DNA from: Ustilago trichophora
Taxonomy: Eukaryota; Basidiomycota; Ustilaginomycetes; Ustilaginales; Ustilaginaceae
Direction of reading: 5' to 3'
NCBI GenBank assembly: GCA_900323505.1
Contig: OOIN01000034.1
Coordinates: forward strand, 558,001-622,000
Length of the DNA: 64,000 nucleotides
This document shows, piece after piece, positions 9,274 through 21,300 of the stretch (positions are counted from its first letter, which is position 1; each line of letters begins with the position of its first letter). The notes beneath the pieces are model-generated. The model worked only from the letters and a program-made list of their open reading frames with translations, made no database searches and was not told where the DNA came from. Both the position numbers and the translations under genes were made by a program.

Positions 9274-10995
9274 TTAAGCAGCGACAAATGCGATGCGGTC
9301 CAAGTCAGGAGCAAAGCCATGCGGATTTGAGATGGTGATACTGTTGCTTGAACCGGGGATAAAATCGGTCAATCTGACCTTGTAGCCCTTTGTGACGTCC
9401 TTGTTCCAGTTATATCCGGTCAGTGGGAAGCTGACGTTCTGCTGCGGGCCTCCATTGACACTGATCAGTGCATAGCGTTCGTTGGTGGCACCGACAAACG
9501 AGAAGCCAACGTCGGCATTGATATAGTCAAAGTAGAGAACTGTCTCGCGACTGCTTGCATTGATCCCTTCTAGAGAGAGCGTACCGGAACCGTTGCCGAG
9601 GTTGCCAATTTTTTTACTTCCAGAACAGCCGCTGCAAGACGTTCTCGTTGCTGATCCACCAGTCGTTCCGGACTCTGCCTCCACATAGACGAGGGTGGGA
9701 GAAGCAGTGCTGGTACGCTTGATGTTGGTCAGGCGCAAAGCGATCGAGCCGTGACCATTGACGGATTTACCAAAGGAGCCCGTGACACCGGACTGGGTAG
9801 TACCCGTCCAGAGATCAACGACATCAGCAGACTCAACACCAAGGTCTGCAAAGTTGATCTTGATAGTTCGCTGAGTATTTGTCCAGTCAAAAGCGAGCAC
9901 GGCCATGTCGCCATTGGCGAGCTTTCCAGCGTGCAAGTCGTAATCGTTTGTCCTCCTCTCAATCAGCTTGACCGGCTCACCGAGCGAATCTTGGTTGATG
10001 GCGATGAGGCCCTTGTTGAGTAAAATCGCTTTGGCTGCGGATGAAATGGTCGACAGATCCGTGGAAATGACCAGGGGACTCTTGAGCATCGCCCAAATTG
10101 CAAAATGCGTCGCTTGCTCGTCGATTGTCATGCCCGAATTGCCGACTTCGAGAAGATCACCGTCGGCAAAGTGACCTGGTCCACTGCGGCCGTTGAGCGA
10201 GATAGGGATGGCCTGGTTCATGATACGGACGACATTGATCCAACCGGATGCAATGTCATCGGAGAGACGGTACGACGTGCTCAACCCTTCAGTCCATTCG
10301 GCTGGCCCAATCAATGAGCCATCCGACGTCTCTTGAGGGACACCCCACTGGCATACGAGTAGTTTGTTGATACCAACTTTGGAGAGAGCGTTGCTCATAG
10401 CTCCAAAACGAGTTGGAAAATCGGTTCGTGCGTTCTTGGGGGCGTTGTCACCAGCCGTCGATCCACCGGCGTAGCAATTGTCATACTTGAGGTAGGTGAC
10501 GCCGAAGCTCTTCAACTGGGCCGCATCAGCATCTTCATGACCGAGACTGCCAAGTCGACGGCTGGGCACGTCCGGATCACAGGCGAGATATCCACCGTCC
10601 GAGTACAACCCAAACTCTAACCCTTTGGACTTGGCATAGGCACCCAGATTCTTCATACCACTGGGGAAGTTGTTGGTGTCAACAATGAGATTACCAGCAG
10701 AATCGCGAGTGCTGCTCTTGGCAACCCAACCACAATCTACCTGGAAAAAGTTATAACCGGCGGCAAGATAACCCTGGGATTGCATGATATCCATCGCCTG
10801 GTGTGATTTGGCTTCGGTCGGGGTGCACGAGACCTGGTTGTAGGTGTTGAAGCCCATACCTGGCGTAGGAAGGGCATTGGTGGAAGCACGGGACTTGTAG
10901 CTGGGACGCATGTTTTGAGCGGAACCAGTGGAAGCGGCGGCGAGGAGGGCAGCCAGAGCTACGAGGCTGAGGCCGCTAGTGAAGGGCAGGATCAT
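9274..10995 (-). CDS. Secreted alpha-galactosidase, GH27, with C-terminal carbohydrate-binding domain
   Basis: The 573-residue enzyme hydrolyses terminal alpha-1,6-galactose from melibiose-type sugars and galactomannans outside the cell. Residues 1 to about 26 form a signal peptide (basic-poor start, Leu/Ala core, ending near TGSAQ). The GH27 barrel follows: GMGFNTYN, FFQVDCGW, nucleophile Asp172 in YLKYDNCY, and acid/base Asp in RLSDDI (246/247). A Gly/Ser-rich link leads to a C-terminal domain (about 435-573) beginning VEAESG and ending DLDRIAFV, which matches CBM35-like modules. I chose the ATG giving a proper signal peptide; the frame extends upstream but would bury it. The gene is intronless. 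The transposon ends about 210 bases beyond its stop. The function is secure at family level. Confidence 0.94.
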   Translation of the reverse strand: MILPFTSGLSLVALAALLAAASTGSAQNMRPSYKSRASTNALPTPGMGFNTYNQVSCTPTEAKSHQAMDIMQSQGYLAAGYNFFQVDCGWVAKSSTRDSAGNLIVDTNNFPSGMKNLGAYAKSKGLEFGLYSDGGYLACDPDVPSRRLGSLGHEDADAAQLKSFGVTYLKYDNCYAGGSTAGDNAPKNARTDFPTRFGAMSNALSKVGINKLLVCQWGVPQETSDGSLIGPAEWTEGLSTSYRLSDDIASGWINVVRIMNQAIPISLNGRSGPGHFADGDLLEVGNSGMTIDEQATHFAIWAMLKSPLVISTDLSTISSAAKAILLNKGLIAINQDSLGEPVKLIERRTNDYDLHAGKLANGDMAVLAFDWTNTQRTIKINFADLGVESADVVDLWTGTTQSGVTGSFGKSVNGHGSIALRLTNIKRTSTASPTLVYVEAESGTTGGSATRTSCSGCSGSKKIGNLGNGSGTLSLEGINASSRETVLYFDYINADVGFSFVGATNERYALISVNGGPQQNVSFPLTGYNWNKDVTKGYKVRLTDFIPGSSNSITISNPHGFAPDLDRIAFVAA

Positions 10996-12764
10996 GTTGA
11001 TCGAGCGCAATGGTATTGTGCGTTTGGGATGAGTCGGAAAGGGAAGAGGGGGGGAGGGGGGAGAAGATATCGGCAAATGTGACTGAAGGAAAAGGAGCGA
11101 GTCGAACAGCAGGGCCAAGAGGCATGCTATATATGCGTCCCTTGACGGTGGTACAGCACCCATGGTATGCGTGCAGATTTCTCACAAGACACTCTCCCCC
11201 GCCCTTTTGATGGCACTGCTATTACAGCAGCCATGAGCTCAGTAGATACGACCAAGCATTGTTCCACGAGCATCAAACACGAGCAGTTATGTAAGAGAGC
11301 AAACCCCTTCATAAGAAGTCGGTATTGTCTGACGTTCATGCATCAAGATGAGGCTCTGTGTCGGTGGCAAACCACGCGGCGGGGCGCTTCTACCCCACCC
11401 TCCCACCTGCATCAATTGTTTCTGACGAAATAGCAGAGTTGCACAAGTAGCCATCAACGAGACAGAGAGGTCGATAGAAAGAGAAGGGCTCAAGGTGGAA
11501 ATGGTGGGGTGAAGCGTGGGACGAGTACGGCTTTGCTCGGTGTACAAACCGCCGGAGATCTTGTCGCGGAGCTCTCGGTTAGTTAGCTGGTGCACCTCGT
11601 TGCCGTGCTTGAAGCTAGCTTCTAGCAATTCGGAGTGGAAACGAAGCGAGAAAAGTGTACCGAGATCGCCGGTGCTACGATACAATCCTATATCACAAAC
11701 CAAGCTGATGTTCGTTCGGACATCTCTTCTTACCATCCTAATTATCTTCATAACCATATTTTTCGCAGACAAGCTATATGTATGCTGTCTAGATCAAGGA
11801 GGATTTCTAATCCCATTGGTTGATCTGCTAAGATCAGGGTTCCATTCACTGGCCTGGAATGGCGGGGTTGACTTTTTGTCGTCCTAGCTCTTTGTTTTAC
11901 CTCTTTTGTTCTTCTCTGGGACTGTTGATGTCGCACATGTATTGCAAAAGAGGTCATTGAACAGGGGTTTGGCGTTGATGATGACAAGATCAAGTGAAAG
12001 TGTGGCTTGCAAGATGGCTTGAAACCAACCAGCGGTGTTCGAGTTGTTGGAGAATCGAGTCTACGATCTGCGTTACAGATACTGTACTGTTGTTAGGCGG
12101 GTTTGGCATTGCGTTTGCAATAATGGATCGACCAATGTGTCAACCTGACCGCGCACAGAGTAGCGCGGCGTCAACCAGCAGCGTCCACCGCGGCAGACAG
12201 AGCCCTGCATTACTGTACAGTACAGTAATTTTGCGGGGTAAGGTCAAGTCTCGAACCCTGTAGACAAGGATTGGCAAGAGATTCCCAAGCGAGTCTGTTA
12301 TACTACTGCACCATCTCAATCCTGCAAGGCATCACAAAGCCGTACGAGAGAGCCATGGACGAACTCGGGAACCTTGGTCGGCAGCTTGAGCTTATTTCCA
12401 ACGGAATCTCGGCACGTTCGGCTGCCAAGATGTGGTCACACACATGTCTTACTGGCTATAGTACAATCTGCTTCGATTCTACATGCGTGTTGATCCGCGG
12501 ACAAAGATAAAGGTACAGTAGTTAGTGTGATGACGCTGTGCACGAGATGCAAAGACTGTCTCGGTACAGTAATGGGTTATCCCGTTCCGTTCACAGACAC
12601 ACTGTTGATACCTGTACTGTACAACCTCTCAAGAATGGTCTCTTGTATATCGAAAAATGTTGAAGAGTATATAGATAGATCTGCACACTGTTCGTCGTTG
12701 CTCTAGATGTTTTTCAATAACCTTCGATACTGATACGCCAGACAGAGGAGCTTTTTGAGCGCAA
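10996..12764. other. Intergenic region; no gene recognised
   Basis: These 1.77 kb between two genes contain only weak, overlapping open frames without motifs. There are several short TACTGTAC-type runs, for example the near-palindrome ATTACTGTACAG/TACAGTAAT around 12210-12231 and copies near 12500-12620. The right end is the promoter of the membrane protein gene; the left end is the promoter of the alpha-galactosidase. Confidence 0.5.
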
Positions 12765-13891
12765 ATGTGGTCGCCTCTAGCTAGCGCCTCGCTGGTATTC
12801 CTTGTTCTCTACCTGATCGTTTTCATCATTCTCTGCTCTCTCTTTGCTCTGCGCAAAGTACACTGGAAATCACGCTGGTTAGTGCTGCTACTGCACGTCC
12901 TCGTCCGACTTGCATCACAAGCATGCGGCCTTTCATTCGGACTGATTGGCTATCGCAACATCGACCTGCTGATTGCGTACTACGTTCTTGGAGCTGAAGG
13001 CTACTTTACCCTGGTGGTATGTACCGCGCGCTTCTTGATCGCTTGGCAGCGCAATCACTGGAACGGTCATTCTTGGATCGAACCCATTGATCCGACCCAA
13101 GAGCGAGCCGGGTGGAGGAAACGGTTCAAGCGACTTTTGCAAGGGAAGCCAAGTGAGAATTCACCGACGGCAAAGCTGGTATTGGCAGTCGACTGGTTGC
13201 TCGTTGCTGCCAATGCAATCATTGTTGCGGGAGGCTCGTTGAGCTCTGGAGCGTATTCAAGCAGTAACAATCGGACGCAGGAGCAAAAGCAGGCATTATT
13301 GGATACATCCAAAGGAATGAGAGCGGCCGGTCAAGCCGTTTTCTTGACCATAAACACTCTGCTGCTCGTTTGCATCGTGGTTACGATTCATCAACATAGA
13401 CTCTTCCGCTTCGATGACTATTCAAACAGAAATGTAGAAAACGAAACAGCAACGATAACCCGGGAAAAGGTCGGAAAAGATTCGGCAAACAAAAGCGAAT
13501 CAAGGCCTTGGTACGCACATCCAACGCTTTTGCTGCTCCTCTTGACTTGGCCATTCTTGGCTGTACGAGGAGCGTTTGGTGTCGCACAGGCGCTTTTACC
13601 AGATCTCAACGTGAGTAGTGTACAGGTTCGACAGCCTCTCTTTTTCTCTCGCCTTTAAAACTTCAACACTGACGCTGTCTTGACTTTGGACAACTTTGAC
13701 TGGAAGCACAGTTCTTCAATTCCGAGGTGTACGACGCAAACAACTTGACCGCACAATTTGTAACCGAAGAAAGTTGCTTTGTCACCATGATGGAGTTTAT
13801 CAGTGCTGCCATTCTCACAGCTACATACTGGACCACCTTGATCCGTCCCAGCGAACAACGCACTGTCGAGCCTCTTGCTTCTGCTGTATAG
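12765..13891 (+). CDS. Multi-pass (about seven-helix) membrane protein of unknown function
   Basis: The exons are 12765-13610 and 13712-13891; the intron has GTGAGT and CACAG ends, and the product is 341 residues. Hydrophobic segments are visible at the N-terminus (LVFLVLYLIVFIILCSLFAL), in WLVLLLHVLVRLA, around AYYVLGAEGYFTLVVC, near VDWLLVAANAIIVAG, in FLTINTLLLVCIVV, in LLLLLLTWPFLAV and in the short second exon (MMEFISAAILTATYW). A charged loop of about 50 residues separates helices 3 and 4. The layout resembles fungal seven-helix proteins of the DUF7702 or THH1 type, but I am not sure of the family. Without the splice, the frame would stop before the last helix. A receptor or transporter-like role is only a guess. 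Confidence 0.8.
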
Positions 13892-14252
13892 CCACACTGC
13901 CCGTTTTCGATGTAAATGATTTGACTTTTGCTTTTTGTTGACGTTTCTAATCTGGTATAGAGCGCCGAAGCTTTCGATACTTGTATCAAGAATGAGTTTG
14001 AGAATGTGTACTGTATGTACTGTACGCCCCTCCCCCACGTCTTGAACTTTTTGGTCACCCCCAACATAAAGACGGCTTTACTGTATCGGCAACAACGCGG
14101 AGAAAAGCTTTAAATTTCTTTGCATCTCTCCGGACAGCCGGACACCCGCCAAGCCGATCCCCACTCTGAATTTCCTATCTTGCACATTGATAAGCAAGAG
14201 TACCTTGCCTACCTTTCCCTCAACCTTTTGTTTGCCACTAACAACCTCGACC

Positions 14253-15505
14253 ATGACGATCCCACACATGAGCGCCCAGAGCATAACACAAGGTGGTGTT
14301 CAAGACGGATCAGTATGGGGAGAGCTCCTATTCACGTTTTCCGACAGTGAGCTCGACCATGATCCCGATACCTATCTCCAACTTCAAACGCCGCATCGTG
14401 AACGGCCTAAAAAACCGATTTGGAAACAGTTGCACTCTCTTCGACCCGAGCTGGAATCTCTTGGTTCTTGCTCAGACCAAGATCAGTTGGATGTTGCCAG
14501 GGCAAAGTTGGCCCAACGAGGATTTGCCGCACTAACGCATCACAGTAAGGTGCTCGAGGAGAGCGCGCTTGAAACTCAGTACGATTACTCTTTATTTGTT
14601 CTCGAGAATCAAGAGTGAGTGCATGTTAAGCGTCTACTTTTATCTTTTGCAGCGATGCTAAACCATTTTCTCATTCCATTCCTCCAAGGCTGATGAAAAA
14701 GATCACAGGCGCAGACGAAGTGATTGTATGGAACACGGTGAAGCGCGATTCTACCGCCTCATTGTCTGCTAGCCTTTCCGATGACTACGAACGACAACGT
14801 ACACCACAAGGCATCGAATCGCGCTTCGATAAGCCTCTTGAACCACCTGCACTATTTGCACATATTGATCAAGATCCTTCCTACGGCACAGCAGTATGCT
14901 CCATGGCAATCGCAGCCACCCCTTGGCTCCTCACCCAACCATTATCACCCATTCACCCTTTGAAAGCGATAGAAATCAATCTGGCAAAAAACTACTCGAG
15001 AACTATGATCATTAATCTTTGGAGACCAGTAGGCGGCAAGGTGTACGATAAACCTCTGGCAGTGGCAGATTTTAGATCTTTGGATAAAAATTCATTGTCT
15101 AGACATGCAAATCCGTTCGGTTGTGGATATGATGTACATGATCATGGTGAGTTTCACCACGTTTTCATTCAACAAATGGCGCTTGGAGAAAAGCGACTGA
15201 CTGATTGATCCGGGGGTTTTTTGGGTTTTTTTTTTTCCTGGGCAGACGGTCAAAGGTGGCACTTTATCCCACATCAAACTAACGATGAAGTTCTCGTGTT
15301 TAAATGCTACGACTCTCTTTCACTCCAGCAACAACAAGAGCAACAGCAGGAGGAACAAGAAGATTCGGATGAAAAGCATCAAGTGGAAGCGCTGTACGGA
15401 GCCCATTGCGCCGTGACACGGCTGAAAGGAGCTTACCCAATTCCACCGCCAAATGCACCACCAAGAAAGAGTGTCGAGTTTCGTTTTGTTGCTGTCTGGC
15501 GCTAA
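14253..15505 (+). CDS. CmcJ/AsaB-type oxidoreductase (cephamycin C-7-methoxylase-related fold)
   Basis: Three exons (14253-14614, 14689-15146, 15246-15505) join in phase to 359 residues. The protein matches the fungal CmcJ/NvfI or AsaB family of putative iron- and 2-oxoglutarate-dependent enzymes, many of them linked to secondary metabolism. Family marks are INLWRPVGGKVYDKPLAVAD in the middle and the end block QRWHFIPHQTNDEVLVFKCY followed by DS. A Gln/Glu run (about residues 306-320) lies near the C-terminus. The first ATG of the frame is taken as start; the upstream frame uses non-ATG codons. It is followed by a DUF1772 gene and a methyltransferase gene on the opposite strand, which suggests a small metabolic group. 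The substrate is unknown. Confidence 0.84.
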
Positions 15506-15658
15506 GACCTCGCTCATCCTTCTTCCCCTCTTTTATATTACTCTGTCTGTCACACTCGGTAGACGATCAGAAAAATTGTTCAGATCCTGACAAGCTTGAA
15601 TGCAAATAAGATTTCCATTTCCTCGAGTGCATGATATTGATGGAGGACAAGACCGATT

Positions 15659-16325
15659 TTAGATAGCGATGAAAGAGAACAAAGCCAAAGCAAATCCACT
15701 GAAAGCGGTAACTACACGAACATTGTGTAACTTTGACCATTTGTTTAACAAGGATTCTGCAACTCGTACATTGATCGGTTGCTTGTTATTGGCGGCTACT
15801 CTGAGAGCCATGAGTTTCGAGTTGGTAGGTTTGATGGCGATCAGGGTGAAAAGCACGAGGCTTCCGGTGAGTGCTGCCGAGGTGAGAAGGAGTTTTTTCC
15901 GCGATTGCCAATCTCTAGCTTCTCTAGGATGGTTTGCAGGGAAAGGTTGGGTCTTTAGGGCAAAAGTGGTGAGAGAGATGGCGGTGATGATGGAGAGAGC
16001 GGGAACGACAAAGCCTGCTTTGAAAGCGCGTTCCCAGAGGGTGAGACGTTGGGCAATGTCGAGATTGACGTGAAGAACAGGTGGGTTGATTTTGCTTCCT
16101 TGCTGATCGAGAAAGTGCGTATTGATCAGTAGAGGGTAGGCTAAGGTGAGACCTGTTCGGAATAACAGCAGAAAAAGAAACAAAGAAATGTCCCTGTCAA
16201 CATAACAAGCACAACAACAACAACAACAACAACAACAACAGGCTTGCCAATGATTTGCTATGGAACTTACCACTGACGAGACCGGAACATGTCAGCCCAA
16301 CAAGGGCCGTGATAGGTGCCAACAT
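15659..16325 (-). CDS. DUF1772 / anthrone-oxygenase-like small membrane protein
   Basis: The exons are 16271-16325 and 15659-16152; the product is 182 residues. The intron (16153-16270) contains a (CAA)10 tract. The first exon gives MLAPITALVGLTCSGL, the typical N-terminus of DUF1772 proteins. Later features are a helix VVPALSIITAISLTTFAL, a helix LLTSAALTGSLVLFTLI, the motif IKPTNSKLMAL (usually NxxL in the family) and LLNKWSKLHNVRVVTAFSGF followed by a last helix. The family includes cofactor-free oxygenases acting on anthrones in polyketide pathways and many members of unknown role. The neighbours on both sides are small-molecule enzymes. Confidence 0.85.
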
Positions 16326-16827
16326 GTTGACACTGTAAAGAATGCTTTGTAGATGTGTGGATGTGTGTGTGTGGATATGGATGTAGAGTTGTGGAACAAT
16401 GTAGGATCCGAAATCCTGAGGAAAAGACGTTCTTATATTGAAGCACTTTTCTCGAAGAGACCCTTTCTTGAACCCTGTGCGCTACGCCAGCACCACTCCA
16501 ACGAGACTGCACGCCCGCGGGCATTCTTTGGGCTAACTTGAGCGTTTCGTGGGAAATCAAAATTGGGCCGCGCACGTTCCACTTTCAAAATAGACAAACC
16601 ACGCGCCGCGGCTTTTCCGGGGCCTTTGACTCTGGATGACTCGTTATCTGCTGCTGCTCTGCTCGAACTCTTTCTTGAGCAAGCTGCTCACATTGCTGAT
16701 TCGTCACAAGCTACGGGTCGCAAAAACGCACATCCAGTGCTTGATCAATCAAAGGAGTTCGAGGTCAAGTACTGTGCATGTTTCAAGGCTCGCTACAAGT
16801 ATGTTTTCTTTTACGCGATTGGTTGTA

Positions 16828-17682
16828 TCACTTGCGCAATAGCACTTCACCGCAAACCATAACAAATACACCATCTTCTGCTTTACTCCATTGCAACCAA
16901 TCCTCTTGCATCCTTTTCACCTCTTGCTCGGTTACTTTTTTGGTATTCAATGCTTGCTGTTTCCAACTCTCGGCTGCGATACGTTGAGACCACATTTCGC
17001 CCCAAAATTGAGCCCCGGGTTGACCACCGTACGCCTGATTGCTTGACGAATACGTGACGTTATCAGGTCCCGGTGAAAAGCCAGCATCCAGAGCCCAGCG
17101 AATCAGTCTTCGACCTGCATCCGGTTCGGCGCCAATCGAACGATATATCGAAATCGCCGTATCCAGCCATAACTGAAAAGTCGCTGTTGGTGGGTAGATG
17201 AGAGAGGTGCTGAAATCCGCTTCTCGAACCGCAACGATTCCTCGAATTTTACACACCCTTTTCATTTCCTTTAATGCCTTTACAGGTTCAGGTAGATGAA
17301 GCAACATCTGATGGCAATATACAACATCAAAACTTTCATCTGCATAAGGCAAATCATACACTGATGCTTGTTGAAAAGTACACCTTTCCCTCACTGCTCT
17401 ACTTACCTCCTCACTATCAAGTCGCTTCTGTGCCTCAGCAACAACTTGATGAGAATAATCAACCCCAACAATACTTCCTTGAGAGACATAAGATGCCAAT
17501 GAAATCGTAATGGTTCCAGGTCCACATCCAACATCAAGAATCTTGGCATCGGGAGTCAGATGAGGCAATAGAAACGCTGCACAGGTAGAGGCTGTACGAG
17601 AAGCATGCGATCGAAGTACGGCTTCGCTGTAGCCTTGTGTATAGGTCAAAGACTTGTGCGAGTTGTCATTTGTGTCGCTCAT
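16828..17682 (-). CDS. Class I SAM-dependent methyltransferase (UbiE/Methyltransf_11 type)
   Basis: The 284-residue protein transfers a methyl group from S-adenosylmethionine to an unknown small molecule. The SAM-binding motif I is ILDVGCGPGTITISLA (about residues 48-63), followed by the acidic residue in GSIVGVDYS. A motif II/III region is YADESFDVVYCHQMLLHL. The C-terminus is a variable substrate-binding part, ending VFVMVCGEVLLRK. There are no introns. The gene lies next to the DUF1772 gene (502 bases between starts and stops, same strand). Length and motifs fit many fungal natural-product or housekeeping methyltransferases. Confidence 0.88.
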   Translation of the reverse strand: MSDTNDNSHKSLTYTQGYSEAVLRSHASRTASTCAAFLLPHLTPDAKILDVGCGPGTITISLASYVSQGSIVGVDYSHQVVAEAQKRLDSEEVSRAVRERCTFQQASVYDLPYADESFDVVYCHQMLLHLPEPVKALKEMKRVCKIRGIVAVREADFSTSLIYPPTATFQLWLDTAISIYRSIGAEPDAGRRLIRWALDAGFSPGPDNVTYSSSNQAYGGQPGAQFWGEMWSQRIAAESWKQQALNTKKVTEQEVKRMQEDWLQWSKAEDGVFVMVCGEVLLRK

Positions 17683-17985
17683 TATGAAGGATTTCGCTTT
17701 TGAAATGGTCTTGAGGAGAGCCTAGATATAGAGAGAACAAGAAAGAGAGAGAGAGAGAGAGAGAGAGATCGAAGATGCATGTAGAAGTAGTGGTTCTTGG
17801 TCAACAAGTCGGCTGAGTTGTGGATACAGTGTACCTGCAAATGATATGCATGGACCATGCACCGCCAACTTTTTTTTTCTTCGGAATTCGAGCAGTACCC
17901 ATTCTCCGCTTTTCCGACAAGAACAAATCATGGAAAAATGGTCGGGTCACAATACATCGTCATCCACCGCATCCATCACCGCACG

Positions 17986-18036
<51 letters not shown>

Positions 18037-18166
18037 CAGAGAGAACAATGCAGTCCATGCTACATTTTGAGCATTTGGAATGGGTATCAAAGGGGAAAAA
18101 AACGAGGGAAATAAATAATGAAGAACAAAAGAAAAGAAGCAAAAGATAGTAGCGCGGACGATCTTA
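17683..18166. repeat. GA and CA microsatellites between two minus-strand genes
   Basis: A GA tract lies at about 17740-17769 and a (CA)23 tract at 17989-18034. No gene is recognised. The stretch holds the promoter of the methyltransferase gene and the 3' region of the long gene that follows. Confidence 0.7.
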
Positions 18167-18330
18167 TCAAGTCGAAGTAGGCGTAGCTTGCAGTAGACCA
18201 GAAGCTGACACCCGAGTCCCTCCAGGAGAAGGCAATCGGCTTCGTCCATTATTCGAACCATTGGGCAATCTCTGCGGAATTCCAGAAGAAAGTTTGCGCA
18301 AGGACGAGGCAGAAGCATCAACCGTCTGAT

Positions 18331-18366
<36 letters not shown>

Positions 18367-21300
18367 TCGCCGCTCGTGCACGAAGAGATGTAGTACTAGC
18401 AGCGTTTCGAAGACTCGGCAGCTTAGACGGTGTAATGCCGCTCCCGACGCTACGGATCGCTTTCGAAGGTGTTGTTGCCTGATAGCCTTCGCTGTATCGC
18501 ATCGTTCTCCTGCAGCTGGTAGTGGGTCCACCTCCACCACCAGCAAAATTTTCTTTCGCAGCAGCAGCAACAGCAGCAGAAGTGGGAAGAACATCGAGCT
18601 TGCTCTTAATCACCTCCTTCCCGGAGGAAGGGCGAGATCGTAATGTGGCAACGCTTTGGTATCGTCGCATCGCAAGTTTTGTCGGAGCGGAAACGACCGA
18701 GATGCTACTGCTCGGGTGGTCGACGTTGGCGTGGATAGGAGACAAGGGGTCAGACTTGGTGGGAAGCGGTAGAGAGGGTCGTGAATGCGATTTTGAATTT
18801 GTAGAGCGAGCAATGGGAAGGCCGCTGCTCTTTCTTCGCAGGACTGGAATCGCGCGCGCTCCACTCGTCTCAGCAGCATGGCTCACCACCAATGACGAGG
18901 TTGAGCTGTCGCGCTCCCTTTGTCGTTGATCCACCGCTACGTTGTCATCTGCTGGTGCTTCGACCCCATTTCTCCCCGTAGTAATAGGTTTCGAGGCAAG
19001 CAAACGAGGTTGAACATCCTCGTTGCTGCGATACGACCATGTAGTGGCAGTCGAGGCAAAGCTCGATCGATCCACATGGAAGCTTGTCCAGATTTCAGAC
19101 CCTGCCATGGTGTCCGGCGTATCTTGCATGTTTGGCGACAAGACACCTTCCTCTCCTGCCTCGACCTGAGCCTCCTCGTCCTCCTCCTCCCTCTGCTCCT
19201 CCTCCTTCTCCTCAACATTCTCCGTCGCCGCAGAATCGGCCTTAACCAGTGCCCCGTTGGACTGGACAAAGCGCGAGCTGGTGGTCAGCGTGACAGGAGT
19301 CTGCAAGCCTTGCAACCTAATCGACAGACGTCGTCGGATGATTTCGGCCAACACCTGATTCGGCTTCTGATGAGGATCGTGACCGCTGGTTCCGTCGGTA
19401 TCACTGATGTTGGTATCGTGACCGGAGCTGTGCCCGATCGAATGACCGGTGGATGAAAGCAGCTCGTCGGCTTCCTGGATCATCTCAATGACGCTGCTCA
19501 TCGAGCTGGTCCGGGAACGGGTTTGCATCTGCAAAGTCTGCTGCAAATCCTTGCCAGATTCGCGAGACAATTCGCTGCTGTCCTCACTGGCACTTCCGCT
19601 CGAGTTGCCAGACGCACCGCTCTCCCGTCGTCGTCGTGGATCAGCACTGGCACTGCTGCCAGTCTTGGAGGTGACGGGATTGGAGAAGCGGGAACTTATC
19701 GTCTGACCAACCATCATGTCAAACTCTTCGTCCAGGATGGTCTTGTGAGACAGCTCGACCGTATCGAGCTCCAGATCAGCGGTGAGAAGCACTTCCTCAT
19801 CGTCGCTCGGATTGGTCAAGACGCTGAGGTCAGGACTCGGAGCTCGTGCGCGCAATAGAGAAGGCGAAGGCAAAGCGGCTGCTCCTTTTGACAATGAACC
19901 CATCGACGCCATCGACTTGGAACGTCGCAGCGGGTTGGCGCTGCTCGCCACTTTTGCAGGAACACTAGCTGGCAAAGAGGGTCTACCAGAGGCCGCAGTC
20001 TTGCGTTGAGGAGTGTTGACGACCTCGCCTTCTTCATCATCCGAGCTGTTCCATTCGACATTGCGAGAGATCCGCTGGGCACGGATGCGATCCAGCGCCG
20101 CCGAGATACGACGGGATCTAGCAGGGATCGATGCGATCGGCCGAGTCGTGCTGCCATCGAGGCTCGAGTCCATCTCGTTGGCTAACTTTGCCGTCGAGTG
20201 AAGCTTGCGTTTGAATCCACGCGATGCGTCCAGTATACCAGATCGCTCTGCGAGATCCTCCAAGTCGGCGCTGACGTCCAAGTCGGACTCTTCGTCGCTG
20301 TTGTTGTCCGAATCCAGGGCCGCTTGGACGGTGCTCTCTCTGTTGCTACGTCTTCGCTCGTGGGAGGACAGTCGAGGCGCTCGGATCTTGGTTGGCCACA
20401 ATCCGGGCTGATCCAGCTCGGCGTTCAAATCATGCATGCTGAGAAGGGAGATGGCGCTCTTGCGGCGACGACGAAGCATAGGTGCATCAATGCTCAGATA
20501 ATCCAGGTTGGATCGGGTGGGAGTCGCAGGGTCGAGGTCCGCGGATGGTCTTACGTCGTCGCTGCCAACCTCTGCGTCGGCACGATTGGCTGCATCGTCG
20601 ATAGTGAGCGAATCAGAGATCGGGAATCTGGACTCGGTCGGAGATGGCTGAGGAGATGTCTGCATACAAAACTCGACGTACTTTTTCTCCGGATACTGAC
20701 TAGCCGAAGGTCGCCTGGACAACGCAAAGGAAGTCATGCCAAACATGGAAGCAGCATCATCTGGTCCGACGCCCTGGTCAGCACCGATAGCCACAGGCCA
20801 ACGAGAACCGTAGTCGCCCACGCTTGGAGCGATCGAATCAGCATATCCCAAGCTGCTCATCGACGAGCTTCGGCCAGATGCCATACCATCGGGGCTGCCA
20901 GCGTTGAGGACGGTCGAGACCGAGGTGCGGCGATCCAATGCCATGCCGGCATGATTGGCAAACGAGCGTGCATGGTCGTGGATGGCAAAGGGACGGTAGC
21001 TCATGGCAGCAATTTGATCCGACATCTCCTCTCGGGCGCGATGGGCGGCGTCGGCCTGTCGTTGCTTGGCTCTAGCCGTGGCACGGATCTGTCGCATCGA
21101 GACGGGTCCCGTGGAAGTCGCTGTGGTAGCCAACGATGCGAGCGAAGCAACGGAAGGCTGTCGTGACCGCATGCGCTCCGAGGCGCGAGCGACAATGCTT
21201 GACCAGGTGCCTCTTCCCGTCAAGTCGCGTGGCGAAAGGCCGGTTGGCATGAAAGGCGGCAGGCTCGGCGAGAACTCGTAGAATGCATAAGGATCTGCGC

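Noticed and set aside
17989..18034. CA repeat considered as telomere-like or CRISPR-like repeat
   Set aside because: It is a plain dinucleotide tract; there are no spacers and no TTAGGG-type units.
19782..21281. Long plus-strand frames opposite the 1,787-residue gene
   Set aside because: They are antisense shadows; the minus-strand frame is continuous for more than 5 kb.
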